Shown piece by piece: positions 44,010 through 55,121 of a stretch of DNA of 64,000 bases. The notes under the pieces are model-generated. The model was not told the DNA's origin and did not search any database. It worked only from the letters and a program-made list of their open reading frames with translations. Source of the DNA: Occultella glacieicola (GTDB lineage: Bacteria; Actinomycetota; Actinomycetes; Actinomycetales; Beutenbergiaceae). The stretch covers positions 310,001-374,000 of the forward strand of contig NZ_SMNA01000006.1 in the NCBI RefSeq assembly GCF_004353825.1, written 5' to 3'. The stretch's first letter is position 1. Every line of letters begins with the position of its first letter. Made by a program: the position numbers and the translations under genes.

Positions 44010-46145
44010 ATGGGCATGGAGTCACAGACCGGTCACCACGAGCAGCACGGCCATGCGGGTCACGACCCGCACGAGGGCGACGACCCGCACGAGGGCCACG
44101 CTGGCCACGCGGGTCACGTCGCCCAGTTCCGCCGCCTGTTCTGGATCATGCTCGTCCTGGCGATCCCGACGGTCCTGTTCAGCGGCATGTTCGCGGACCT
44201 TCTCGGCTACACCCTGCCGGCGGGGACGGCCTGGGTCTCCCCCGTGCTCGGCACGGTCATCTTCGTCTGGGGCGGGCGTCCGTTCCTGGCCGGCGCCGTC
44301 GCCGAGCTCCGGTCCCGCCGGCCGGGCATGATGCTGCTCATCGGGATGGCGATCACGGTCGCGTTCGTCGCCTCGGTCGGGTCGGGCCTCGGGCTGTTCC
44401 CGGCCGGTCTGGACTTCTGGTGGGAGCTCGCCCTGCTCGTGGTGATCATGCTGCTCGGGCACTGGATCGAGATGCGCTCGCTCGCGCAGACCACCTCCGC
44501 ACTCGACTCCCTCGCCGCACTGCTGCCGGACCGGGCCGAACTGGTGGACGGCGACCGGATCACGGAGGTGGCGCCGGCGGACCTGGCGGTCGGTGACGTC
44601 GTGCTGGTCCGCCCCGGCGGCCGGGTCCCGGCCGACGGTGAGGTCGTCGACGGCTCCGCGCACGTCGACGAGTCGATGATCACCGGGGAGTCCGCGCCGG
44701 TGCGTCGTGACGCGGGTACCCGGGTGGTCGCCGGCACCGTGGCCACGGATTCCGCGATCCGGGTCCGGGTGGCCGCCGTGGGCGAGGACACCGCCCTCGC
44801 CGGGATCGGACGCCTCGTGGAGGAGGCGCGCTCGAGCACCTCCCGTGCCCAGCTGCTGGCCGACCGGGCCGCGGCGGCCCTGTTCTGGTTCGCGCTCGGC
44901 GCCGGCGTGCTCACCCTGGTCGCCTGGCTCGTCCTGGGGACCCCGGAGGACGCACTGATCCGTGTGATCACGGTGCTCGTGATCGCCTGCCCGCACGCAC
45001 TCGGGCTGGCCATCCCGCTGGTCGTCTCGATCGCCACCGAGCGCGCGGCCCGGGCCGGGATCCTGGTCAAGGACCGGATGGCGCTGGAGCGCATGCGAAC
45101 GGTGGACACGGTGCTCTTCGACAAGACCGGCACCCTGACCAAGGGAACCCCCGCCCTGCTTTCGGTGACGGCCGCCGTCGGGCCGGACGCCGACGAGGCG
45201 CTGCGGTACGCAGCCGCCGCCGAGGCGGCGAGCGAGCACCCGCTGGCCCGCGCGATCGTCAGCGCGGCGGCGGAGCGGGGCCTGACGGTGCCCGTCGCCA
45301 CCGACTTCCGGGCGGTGCCGGGTCAGGGCGTGCGGGCCACGGTGCCCGACGGCGCAGGTTCACCCCACGAGGTCGCGGTCGGTGGTCCCGGGCTGCTCGA
45401 GACGACAGGGCGGGCGCCGCTGGACGAGGCCGCCTGGCTGGCCGAGCAGGCCGGGGCCGGCCGGACCGTCCTGCACGTGCTGGTCGACGCCGAACCGGTC
45501 GCCGCGCTGGCCCTGGCCGACGAGATCCGGCCGGAGTCCCGTGAGGCGGTTGCGGCTCTGGGCGCACGTGGCATCGACGTCGTGATGATCACCGGTGACG
45601 CCGAGCCGGTGGCCCGCGCGGTGGCCGCCGAGCTCGGCATCACCGAGGTCTTCGCCGGCGTCCACCCAGAGCACAAGAGCGCGAAGGTCCGTGCCCTGCA
45701 GGACCGCGGCGCCGTGGTGGCGATGGTCGGCGACGGAGTGAACGACGCACCGGCGCTGGCCCAGGCCGACGTCGGCATCGCGATCGGCGCCGGGACCGAT
45801 GTCGCGATCGCGTCGGCGGGAGTGATCCTGGCCTCGGACGACCCGCGGGCCGTGCTCTCGATCATCGAGCTGTCCCGGGCCGCGTACCGGAAGATGAAGC
45901 AGAACCTGTGGTGGGCCGCGGGCTACAACCTGGTCGCGGTGCCGCTCGCGGCCGGGGTACTCGCTCCGGTCGGGTTCGTCATGCCGATGGCGGCGGGTGC
46001 GCTGATGATGTCCGCCTCGACAGTCGTGGTGGCCCTGAACGCCCAGCTGCTGCGGCGGCTGGACCTGCGTCCGGACCGGCTGGGCAGGGTGGGCACTATG
46101 ACTGCTCCGGCCCCGCCGGTCCGGGCGCCGGTCACGTCACGTTGA
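44010..46145 (+). CDS. Heavy-metal P1B-type ATPase, CopB-like (CPH motif)
   Basis: A 711-residue copper/silver exporter. The N-terminal 40 residues are His-rich (HEQHGHAGHDPHEG pattern) and likely bind metal; a classical CxxC metal domain is absent. The transmembrane CPH motif (C327-H329, IACPHALG) is that of CopB-type pumps, in contrast to CPC of CopA. The phosphorylated Asp371 is in DKTGT; TGES and GDGVNDAPAL are present. The start codon lies right after a CsoR-like box, so expression should be copper-inducible. Confidence 0.93.
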   Translation: MGMESQTGHHEQHGHAGHDPHEGDDPHEGHAGHAGHVAQFRRLFWIMLVLAIPTVLFSGMFADLLGYTLPAGTAWVSPVLGTVIFVWGGRPFLAGAVAELRSRRPGMMLLIGMAITVAFVASVGSGLGLFPAGLDFWWELALLVVIMLLGHWIEMRSLAQTTSALDSLAALLPDRAELVDGDRITEVAPADLAVGDVVLVRPGGRVPADGEVVDGSAHVDESMITGESAPVRRDAGTRVVAGTVATDSAIRVRVAAVGEDTALAGIGRLVEEARSSTSRAQLLADRAAAALFWFALGAGVLTLVAWLVLGTPEDALIRVITVLVIACPHALGLAIPLVVSIATERAARAGILVKDRMALERMRTVDTVLFDKTGTLTKGTPALLSVTAAVGPDADEALRYAAAAEAASEHPLARAIVSAAAERGLTVPVATDFRAVPGQGVRATVPDGAGSPHEVAVGGPGLLETTGRAPLDEAAWLAEQAGAGRTVLHVLVDAEPVAALALADEIRPESREAVAALGARGIDVVMITGDAEPVARAVAAELGITEVFAGVHPEHKSAKVRALQDRGAVVAMVGDGVNDAPALAQADVGIAIGAGTDVAIASAGVILASDDPRAVLSIIELSRAAYRKMKQNLWWAAGYNLVAVPLAAGVLAPVGFVMPMAAGALMMSASTVVVALNAQLLRRLDLRPDRLGRVGTMTAPAPPVRAPVTSR

Positions 46146-47400
46146 CGGAGATGACGGCCGCGCCGGCGCCATCGGCGTACTCCGACATCATCAGGATGTA
46201 CACACCCGGGTCCACGGCCTCCTCGAGGTAGGGGTCGTAGGAGTCGCCCCCGACCTGCGCGGCGATGTCGGCACCGCGGTCGTCGTTCGAGATCCAGCCG
46301 CCCAGCGGGCTGATCACCGTCATCAGCAGGTCCGCGCCGTTCGTGGTCCGGGCGTCGATGGTCAGCGAACCGGCGGCATCGACGACGACGTAGTTCATCC
46401 AGACGTTCCCGGCCTCCATCGAGATGTCGACGTCCACGTCCTGCGGCAGCTCCGGGATCGCGGTGAGGTCCTCGGCCAGCACCTGGAACGAGGCGGCGGC
46501 GCCCGCGTACTCGGTGATCACGACCGCGTACTGACCCGCGTCGAGGTAGATCGGCAGCAGCGGGTTCAGGGAGTTGGGCTGGAGGCCGTCGCCACCCTGC
46601 GGAACGTCGTCGATGAACGAGATCGCGTTCAGTTCCTCGTCGAAGACGGTCAGCTGGAGGTCCTCGCCGCCGTCCGCGACGCCGTGCAGCAGGTAGACGC
46701 CCGGGGTACTGACCGGGAGCAGGGCACCCCAGCTCCCGTCGGCCGGGAACGAACCCGTGGCCGCCGTGCCGATGGTCAGGGTCTGGACCATCTCCGGCAT
46801 GTCGCCGGTCGGGGCATCGGTGGGACCGACGACCGGGTCGGTCGTGGGGGGATCGGCGACCTCGGTGGGCCCGTCGGTCGGTCCCGGCGTGGGCCCCGCG
46901 GTCGGTGCCGGGTCGTCCGGGTTGAGGGCGCGGTACCCGAAGAAGCCTGCAACCCCGAGCACGAGGACCACGACGGCGACGATCGCCACGATCAGCCCGG
47001 TGTTGTTCTTCCGCGGGCCGCCGGGGGTCCCGTAGCCACCGCCGTATCCGGCGCCGGGCTGTCCGTAGCCCCCGGAAGCGGCCGGCTGGCCGTAGGGTCC
47101 CGGGACGGCCGGCTGCCCGTAGGGCCCAGCGGCGCCGGGCTGGGCTGCCGGCGGCACACCCGGGGCGCTCCCTTGGCCGTACCCGCCGGACGGGACGGCA
47201 GGGGCCGGGGTCGACGGGGCGGCAGGTGCCGCGGGGGCGCCGGTCGCGACGCCGTAGGCACCGACGGCCGGGGTGGCGGCGGTCGCCGCATCGGCCGCGC
47301 CCGGCTTGGGCGCGTAGTTCTCGGTCCAGGCGGAACCGTCCCAGTACCGGAGCCGGTCCTGCCCCTCCGGATCGGGGAACCAGCCAGCAGTTGCACTCAC
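46132..47400 (-). CDS. DUF2510 membrane protein with extracellular beta domain (paralogue 1)
   Basis: A 422-residue protein. The first 35 residues are a DUF2510 domain (AGWFPDPEGQDRLRYWDGSAWTE pattern). A Gly/Pro/Tyr/Gln-rich stretch with GPYGQP repeats follows, then one transmembrane helix near 135-157 (GLIVAIVAVVVLVLGV), a Pro/Thr/Gly spacer and a C-terminal beta-rich region resembling pre-peptidase (PPC) domains. GTG 47400 with GGAGG upstream is the start. Its 3' end overlaps the copper ATPase end by 14 bases. Function unknown; it probably sits in the membrane with the beta region outside. Confidence 0.8.
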   Translation of the reverse strand: MSATAGWFPDPEGQDRLRYWDGSAWTENYAPKPGAADAATAATPAVGAYGVATGAPAAPAAPSTPAPAVPSGGYGQGSAPGVPPAAQPGAAGPYGQPAVPGPYGQPAASGGYGQPGAGYGGGYGTPGGPRKNNTGLIVAIVAVVVLVLGVAGFFGYRALNPDDPAPTAGPTPGPTDGPTEVADPPTTDPVVGPTDAPTGDMPEMVQTLTIGTAATGSFPADGSWGALLPVSTPGVYLLHGVADGGEDLQLTVFDEELNAISFIDDVPQGGDGLQPNSLNPLLPIYLDAGQYAVVITEYAGAAASFQVLAEDLTAIPELPQDVDVDISMEAGNVWMNYVVVDAAGSLTIDARTTNGADLLMTVISPLGGWISNDDRGADIAAQVGGDSYDPYLEEAVDPGVYILMMSEYADGAGAAVISVNVT

Positions 47401-47589
47401 AGCGAACCTCCAAAGCGATGGGCCCGGAACGGGCACCGATGAGATTGGGCTACGACGGGAGGCCGGGCCGCAGCCCAAGACATCTGGAGTGTAAGGTTCG
47501 CGAATCGCCGCCGTCCGGCGATCGAGGAGCGAGATTTCGGGGAGCTCTGGATCGTCGACGGGATGCGCGCCGACCGTGCCGGCGGGTCG

Positions 47590-48822
47590 TCAGTCCACCG
47601 TGATCGAGATGCTCGCCGAGGACGCCGCTCCGGACCAGTCGGAGACCATCACGAGGTACACCCCGGGTTCGACCGCGAACGTGAGGTAGGGGTCGTACTG
47701 GCCGCCACCGAACTCGGCCGCCGTGTCCACGCCCCGGTCGTCGGCGCCCTCCTCGGCCCCGTCCGGGTGGACCACCGTGAGGACCGGGTCGGCGTCGGTC
47801 GTGCTGCGGACGTCGATGGTGACCATGCCCTGCGCCGCCACCGGGACGTAGCCCAACCAGAGGTTGTCCGCGGGAACGTCGATCGTGTACGTGCCGTCGG
47901 TCGGGACCTCGGTGACGACGTCCAGGAAGTCGGCGGTCAGGTCGAAGCCGGTCTCGGCACCGTAGTACTCCGCGACACGAACCGTGTAGTCACCGGGCTC
48001 CAGGTACCGGCCCAGCAGGGCATCGCGATTGTTGGACACCAGGAGGTCCGCGTCGCCGGGCGCGTCGTCGTTGAACGCGATCTCCCGGCCGCTCGCGTCG
48101 AGCAGGGTGAGCGTGAGGTCGAAGCCGTCCGGGGCATGTCCGATGAAGGCATAGACCCCGGGATCCGTCACGGAGACGACGCCGTCCCACGTGCCGTCGG
48201 CCGGGAGCACCCCGCTGGACGTGGCGCCCAGGCCCACCGAGTCGGGCGCACCCTGCGTGGGCGGCGAGGTCGGTGACGGGGTGGTCGTCGGGGTCGGCGC
48301 GGCGGTCGGCCCGCTCGTCACCGGCGGCGCGGCCGTCGGGCCCGCCGTGGGACCGGGGTCGCCGCCGCCGGTGAGCGCCCGGACCCCGAAGAAGGCGGCG
48401 ACGGCGATCACGAGCACCGCGACCGCGGCGACCGCGATGATGACCGGGGTCTGGTTGCCGCTGCGCGGTGGCGCGCCGGCGGGCCCGTAGTAGCCGGGGC
48501 CACCGGGCTGCGCACCCGAGGCGGCCCCGCCGAAGGCGCTGGCGCTGCCGTACGCACTCGTGGTGTCGCTGGCGTAGGCGGCCGGCGCCGCCGCGTAGCC
48601 GGACAGCGCCCCACCGGCCCCCTGCCCGGACGGGCCACCCGCGTTGTGCCCGTACGGCTCGGTCACACCGCTCTGCCCGTACCCGGGGGCCGAACTCGGC
48701 TGCCCGTACCCGCTCGGCTGCGGTCCGTTCGGGGCAACCTGATCCGACCAGGTCGCGCCGTTCCAGTACCGAAGCTGGTCGGCGCCGCTCGGGTCGGGGA
48801 ACCAACCGGCTGGAGTCGTCAC
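47590..48822 (-). CDS. DUF2510 membrane protein with extracellular beta domain (paralogue 2)
   Basis: A 410-residue paralogue of the next gene downstream, with the same order: DUF2510 (AGWFPDPSGADQLRYWNGATW), a Gly/Ser/Ala/Tyr-rich region, one helix (VIIAVAAVAVLVIAVAAFFG), a Pro/Thr spacer and a beta-rich C-terminus. Shared landmarks include PADGTWDGVVSVTDPGVY and EPGVYLVMVSDWSG. The start is GTG 48822 with GAGAGG upstream. The gap to the other gene is 189 bases. Their tandem order suggests a recent duplication. Confidence 0.8.
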   Translation of the reverse strand: MTTPAGWFPDPSGADQLRYWNGATWSDQVAPNGPQPSGYGQPSSAPGYGQSGVTEPYGHNAGGPSGQGAGGALSGYAAAPAAYASDTTSAYGSASAFGGAASGAQPGGPGYYGPAGAPPRSGNQTPVIIAVAAVAVLVIAVAAFFGVRALTGGGDPGPTAGPTAAPPVTSGPTAAPTPTTTPSPTSPPTQGAPDSVGLGATSSGVLPADGTWDGVVSVTDPGVYAFIGHAPDGFDLTLTLLDASGREIAFNDDAPGDADLLVSNNRDALLGRYLEPGDYTVRVAEYYGAETGFDLTADFLDVVTEVPTDGTYTIDVPADNLWLGYVPVAAQGMVTIDVRSTTDADPVLTVVHPDGAEEGADDRGVDTAAEFGGGQYDPYLTFAVEPGVYLVMVSDWSGAASSASISITVD

Positions 48823-48951
48823 GGGGGGCCTCTCAGGTCGTCGGGGCCGGCGCCTGGGCGCCGCCGGCCGGATCGGAATCTCCGCGATCATATGGTCCGG
48901 ACCCGGGACACCGACGAGGCGTCCACGGGCAGAACTGCCCGCGGTCGAGCC

Positions 48952-51345
48952 TCACCCCTCCCGCAGGACTGCCACGCTCCATGGCATCACGGTGTAGTCG
49001 CCGGTCACGACCTCGGCCTCGGGCGTGGGGGCACCGGAGTCGTCGAGCCACACGTTGAACTCCGGTTCCGCCCACCCGGCCGTGTCGATGATGCGGCGCC
49101 AGCCGTCGCCATGCGGGCTGTCCGGGACCGCGAAGGTGACCTCCTCGGCGGCCATGTTGACCAGGAGCAGGTAGTCGTGGCCGCCCACCCCGGAGCCGTC
49201 GATGTGCACGCGCACCGCCCGGTCGCCCGCGCCGGGCCCAGCGGTCCCGTCCGGACGCGTGAAGAAGTAGGACACGTCGTCATCGTTGTGGTCCAGGTCC
49301 CCGTAGCGGGCCTGGCGCAGCGCCGGCTCGGCGCCGCGCAGTCGCGCGAGCGCGACCGCGAACCGGAAGTACGGGTTGACGTCCGACGGCGCCGCTGCCG
49401 TTCCGAAGTTGTCGTGGTAGCCGATCTCGGGTCGCGCCGGGTCGACCGCAACCCGGTGCGGGGCGTTCGTGGACACCATCGCGTAGTTGTTCCAGATCCC
49501 GATCGAGTTCAGGCTCCACGGGTTGTTGTTCCCGTTCTGGGTGCGGCCGAACTCGTCACCGGAGACCACCATCGGCACCCCGCGGGACAGGAACAGGATC
49601 GTCCAGAGGTTGCGCAGCCGGACCCGGCGCAGATCCCGGTCGCCGCCGGAGTCCCACGACCTGTTGTCGTCGCTGCCGCCGTCCGAGGGTCCGAACGGCG
49701 GCGGGCCGTCATTGACCTTGGCCGGGTAGCTGACCAGGTCCATCAGGGTGAACCCGTCGTGCGCCGTGACGAAGTTGACCGAGCGCTGCGGACCCCCCTG
49801 GTCGGCGAAGTGGCGGTGGTCGCCATTGAGCTTGCGCATGAACTCCTCGACGTTGCCGTCACCCTTGAGGTAGTCCCGCATGGTGTCGCGGTAGCGTCCG
49901 TTCCACTCGCCCCAGCCGGGCGGGAAGTTGCCGACCTCGTAGCCCCACAGGTCCCACGCCTCGGCGATCACCTCGACGTGCCGGCGCCGGGCGAACTCGG
50001 CAATCTCGACCAGCAGCGGATGCTCGGGGAAGAACCTGCGCTGCGCGGACCAGTCCTCCCGTTCGAAGGCGCTCGGGGTCCGACCGAGCACCGGCGCCAG
50101 ATCGAACCGGAAGCCGTCGACGTCCATCTCGTCGGCCCAGTAGCGCAGCGAGTCCAGGACCAGGGCCCGGCTGGCCGCGGAAGAGTGGTTCATCTGGTTC
50201 GACGTCCCGGTGGCGCCGTCGATGAGGCGGTGCTCGTCGGTCATCGAGTAGTACTCGGAGGCCGCGAATCCGCCGAGGCTGGTGAAGCCGGTCGTGTGCA
50301 GGTCACCGCCCCAGTGCCCACCCTCGCCGGTGTGGTTGTAGACCACGTCGAGATAGACCTCGAGGCCGTGGTCGTGGAACGCCCGGACCATCTCCTTGAA
50401 CTCGTGGGTCGGGCCGCCCGGATCCCGGTCGTAGGCGTAGTCGCGGTTCGGGGCGAAGAAAGCCAGGGTCTGGTAGCCCCAGTAGTTCGTGGTGCCGCCG
50501 TCGCCCGGTGCCGCGGTGGTGTCGCTGGCATGGACCGGGAGGAGTTCGACGGCGGTGAACCCGGCCGCCCGCAGGTAGGGCGCGAGCAGGCCCATCCCTC
50601 GGTAGGTGCCACGGAACTGCTCCGGGATGTCGACGACGTCGGCGAACCCGGGCACGCCGGCGAGGCCGGCGCGCAGGGTGCCGACCGAGGGGTGCGCCGT
50701 CGAGGTACGCACGTGCGCCTCGCAGATGACCGCGTCCTCGGCGCGGCGGCGGGGCCGCACCCCGGTGGCCGTCTGATCGTGCACGAGCACGGACTTCGGT
50801 GCCCACCGTCCGGAGTCGAGTTCACGGCGGGGACGTCCCCGGACGAGATCGCCGCCGGTGCCGAGCACCTCGGCACCACCCCGGTCGGCGGCCCGGGCAT
50901 CCTGGCCGGCGTGGGTGCCGGTGAGAGCCGGGTGCGACAGGTTGTGACTGATCTCGCGCGCGTACGGGTCGAACAGCACCTTGTTCGGGTTGAACCGGTT
51001 CCCGGACTCGTCGACGTCGGCGGTGAAGCCGGCGGCGCTGTCGCCACGCGCCCAGGTGGGCGCCACGTCCCACCCCGGACCCCAGACCCGGAAGGCGTAG
51101 TACACCCCCGGCTCGATGCCGCCGATCCGGGCGCGCCACACGCCGTCCGCACCTCGGGCGAGGTCCGACTCGGCCGCGGCGTCGGCGCCGACCGCCTCGG
51201 CGTAGAACTCCAGGAGCACCCGGGTGGCCCGCGGCGCGTGGACCGCGAACGACGCCGTCCCCGTGGCCTCGTCCCACTCGGCTCCGAGCGGCCAGGTGCC
51301 CTCGGACCAGCCCGCAGCGTCCTCGTTCGTGATGGTCAGCGTCAT
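48952..51345 (-). CDS. glgX: Glycogen debranching enzyme (GlgX)
   Basis: A 797-residue GH13 isoamylase-type enzyme. A CBM48 N-terminal domain (FAVHAPRATRVLLEFYAEA, GVYYAFRVWGPGW) precedes the catalytic barrel. Conserved regions are DVVYNHTGEGG, DGFRFDLAPVLG with the nucleophile, VIAEAWDLWGY with the acid/base and VTAHDGFTL. It removes alpha-1,6 branches from limit dextrins in glycogen breakdown. The start ATG 51345 has GGAGGG upstream. It is 129 bases from the DUF2510 gene and divergent from the drug exporter. Confidence 0.93.
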   Translation of the reverse strand: MTLTITNEDAAGWSEGTWPLGAEWDEATGTASFAVHAPRATRVLLEFYAEAVGADAAAESDLARGADGVWRARIGGIEPGVYYAFRVWGPGWDVAPTWARGDSAAGFTADVDESGNRFNPNKVLFDPYAREISHNLSHPALTGTHAGQDARAADRGGAEVLGTGGDLVRGRPRRELDSGRWAPKSVLVHDQTATGVRPRRRAEDAVICEAHVRTSTAHPSVGTLRAGLAGVPGFADVVDIPEQFRGTYRGMGLLAPYLRAAGFTAVELLPVHASDTTAAPGDGGTTNYWGYQTLAFFAPNRDYAYDRDPGGPTHEFKEMVRAFHDHGLEVYLDVVYNHTGEGGHWGGDLHTTGFTSLGGFAASEYYSMTDEHRLIDGATGTSNQMNHSSAASRALVLDSLRYWADEMDVDGFRFDLAPVLGRTPSAFEREDWSAQRRFFPEHPLLVEIAEFARRRHVEVIAEAWDLWGYEVGNFPPGWGEWNGRYRDTMRDYLKGDGNVEEFMRKLNGDHRHFADQGGPQRSVNFVTAHDGFTLMDLVSYPAKVNDGPPPFGPSDGGSDDNRSWDSGGDRDLRRVRLRNLWTILFLSRGVPMVVSGDEFGRTQNGNNNPWSLNSIGIWNNYAMVSTNAPHRVAVDPARPEIGYHDNFGTAAAPSDVNPYFRFAVALARLRGAEPALRQARYGDLDHNDDDVSYFFTRPDGTAGPGAGDRAVRVHIDGSGVGGHDYLLLVNMAAEEVTFAVPDSPHGDGWRRIIDTAGWAEPEFNVWLDDSGAPTPEAEVVTGDYTVMPWSVAVLREG

Positions 51346-51476
51346 CGGTCGTCCCTCCAGCTGCGGTGGCCCCCTCGGCCCAGCGTTGGCGGCGACGCTA
51401 TCCGGGCCCGATGAAGTCCGCACGGACATCACGTGAACCTCTCCCCTACCGGACGTGACCTGCGTCTCCCCGGTAT

Positions 51477-51496
51477 TAGTTGATGTGCCTCAACTA
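51477..51496. promoter_or_regulatory. MarR operator 1 on the exporter promoter
   Basis: TAGTTGA and TCAACTA form a perfect inverted repeat around six bases. It covers the -35 element TTGATG (51480-51485). Confidence 0.7.
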
Positions 51497-51508
51497 TCGG
51501 CGTATAGT
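51480..51508 (+). promoter_or_regulatory. Promoter of the drug exporter operon
   Basis: TTGATG at 51480-51485 and TATAGT at 51503-51508 are 17 bases apart, a near-consensus promoter. Both elements are overlapped by inverted repeats, which fits repression. Confidence 0.65.
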
Positions 51509-51524
51509 TGCTGTCGATCAACTA
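51505..51524. promoter_or_regulatory. MarR operator 2 on the exporter promoter
   Basis: TAGTTG and CAACTA form a perfect inverted repeat around eight bases. It covers the -10 element TATAGT and the likely transcription start. It shares the half-site of operator 1, 28 bases away. Confidence 0.65.
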
Positions 51525-51552
51525 ATTCTTCGTCGCTTAGGAGCACGCTCGC

Positions 51553-53394
<1,842 letters not shown>

Positions 53395-53404
53395 GATGCC
53401 CACC

Positions 53405-53905
53405 ATGACCCGGTCCGGATCCGATGTGGCGGCTGCCGCGTCGGGTCCGGACGACCCGGAACTGCAGGCAGCCATCCGTGAGGTGGAGATCCAGTTCTCC
53501 AACCTGTTCGTGCACGCCAAGCAGTTGTTCCGGCGCCGCGCGCTGGCTATCCACCCGGAGCTGTCCATCCTCGGGTACCGGATCCTCGGCACCGTCGTCC
53601 GCGAGGGCGCCCTGCAGCAGGGGCACATCGCGGAACGGCTCGAGCTGGACAAGGCCGTGGCCAGCCGGACGATCAAACATCTCGAGGACCTCGGCCTGGT
53701 GGAGCGAGCCCCGGATCCCCGTGACGGCCGCGCGTTCCTCGTCACCGCCTCCGAGTCGGGCCGGACCCGCTACGACGCGACCAGCGAGCGTGAGCGTGCG
53801 GTGCTCCAGGCGCGGCTCACCGAGTGGGGGGTCGAGGATCTCCATCGGTTCGGGGACCTCCTCGGCCGGCTCATCGATGGAATGGACCTACGCCCCGGGG
53901 AGTAG
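53405..53905 (+). CDS. MarR family transcriptional regulator
   Basis: A 166-residue winged-helix repressor: LSILGYRILGTVVREGALQQGHIAERLELDKAVASRTIKHLEDLGLVERAPDPRDGRAFLVTAS in outline, with the recognition helix and the DxRDGR wing. The ATG at 53405 is preferred; another at 53396 is possible. It is 10 bases after the exporter stop, so the two are co-transcribed, and its product should bind the paired operators of the exporter promoter, giving drug-inducible control. Confidence 0.92.
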   Translation: MTRSGSDVAAAASGPDDPELQAAIREVEIQFSNLFVHAKQLFRRRALAIHPELSILGYRILGTVVREGALQQGHIAERLELDKAVASRTIKHLEDLGLVERAPDPRDGRAFLVTASESGRTRYDATSERERAVLQARLTEWGVEDLHRFGDLLGRLIDGMDLRPGE

Positions 53906-53951
53906 GTCCGTCTGCACCCGGCAGCGGACGACGCCGGACGCCGTGACGGCC

Positions 53952-53957
53952 TAGCGT
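53952..53957 (+). promoter_or_regulatory. -10 box (TAGCGT) of the second histidine kinase gene
   Basis: TAGCGT lies 6 bases before the GTG at 53964, which has no ribosome binding site. Confidence 0.45.
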
Positions 53958-53963
53958 GGTCTG

Positions 53964-55121
53964 GTGACCTGGGCCTGGGACGAGCACACGCGCGAGCGAC
54001 GGCGTCGCCGCGCGGCCGTGTTCGGGCCGGTCGCCTTGGCCATCGTCCAACTGTTCGGGACCTTCGGGGCCTGGCACAACCAGCCGGACAGCAGACCGCC
54101 CGGCCCGCTGGGGATCCTCCTGCTGCTGGCCGGCCCGTTGGCGCTCCTCGGCGCGCGGTGGCGCCCTCGCACCGTGCTGGTCGCGGTGCTCGCGATCACG
54201 CTCACCTACCTCGCCCTCGGCTTCCCGTACGGACCGGTGGTGCTCTCGCCCGCCGTCGCGGCCATCATCACGGTGGTCCGCGGTCACCGTACCTTCGCGT
54301 GGCTGGCCGCCGGCGCCACCCTGCTCGGCATCCAGGTCATCCGGGTGACCCTGCGCGAGGAGACGTTCACCTGGTTCGGCACCACGGCGACGGTGGCGTG
54401 GGCGCTGATCGTCCTCGGTATCGGTGAGCTCATCCGGCTCAACCGGGCGCGGCAAGCGGAGTTCCGGCGAGCCCGCGCCGAGGCGGAGCGGCGGCGGGTC
54501 AGCGAGGATCAGCTCCGGGTGGCTCGGGAGCTGCACGACGTGGTGGCCCACCACATGTCCCTCATCAACGTCCAGGCCGGGGTCGCGCTGCACCTGGTCG
54601 ACCGGCGCCCCGAGCAGGTCGAGCTCGCCCTCACCACGATCAAGGACGCCTCCAAGGAGGCGCTCACCGAGCTCCGCGCCTTGATCGGCGTGCTGCGCGC
54701 CGAGGGCGAGGGCGCCCCACGCGCGCCGGCAGCTGACCTCGGCGGCCTCGCCCCGCTGATCAGCCGCGCCTCCCAGGCGGGCGTCAGCACCACCCTGGAG
54801 GTGGTGGGCGACCTCGACGACGTGCCCGCCGCCGTCGGAACCGCCGGATTCCGGATCGTCCAGGAGGCGATCACGAACGTGGTCCGGCACAGCGGCGCGA
54901 CCCGGGCCCGGGCCCGGGTCCGGATCACGGTCACGGACTCGGCGTTGGAGGTGGCCGTCACCGACAACGGCCGCGGCCCCGGTCCGGCCCCGGTGCCGGG
55001 CAACGGCCTGCGTGGGATGGCCGAGCGCGCCACCGCCGTCGGCGGGTCGGTCCGGCTCACCGACGGGCCCGACGGCGGGGCTGCGCTGGTCGCTCAGCTG
55101 CCCTGGAGGACGAACTCATGA
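53964..55121 (+). CDS. NarL-type sensor histidine kinase
   Basis: A 385-residue kinase with four to five membrane segments in the first 160 residues, the phospho-acceptor segment RVARELHDVVAHHMS and an HATPase domain with FRIVQEAITNVVRHSG, TDNGRG and GNGLRGMAERA. Unlike the first kinase of the window it lacks a long N-terminal extension. Signal unknown. Start GTG 53964 with an adjacent -10 box suggests a leaderless message. It overlaps the response regulator by ATGA. Confidence 0.92.
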   Translation: MTWAWDEHTRERRRRRAAVFGPVALAIVQLFGTFGAWHNQPDSRPPGPLGILLLLAGPLALLGARWRPRTVLVAVLAITLTYLALGFPYGPVVLSPAVAAIITVVRGHRTFAWLAAGATLLGIQVIRVTLREETFTWFGTTATVAWALIVLGIGELIRLNRARQAEFRRARAEAERRRVSEDQLRVARELHDVVAHHMSLINVQAGVALHLVDRRPEQVELALTTIKDASKEALTELRALIGVLRAEGEGAPRAPAADLGGLAPLISRASQAGVSTTLEVVGDLDDVPAAVGTAGFRIVQEAITNVVRHSGATRARARVRITVTDSALEVAVTDNGRGPGPAPVPGNGLRGMAERATAVGGSVRLTDGPDGGAALVAQLPWRTNS

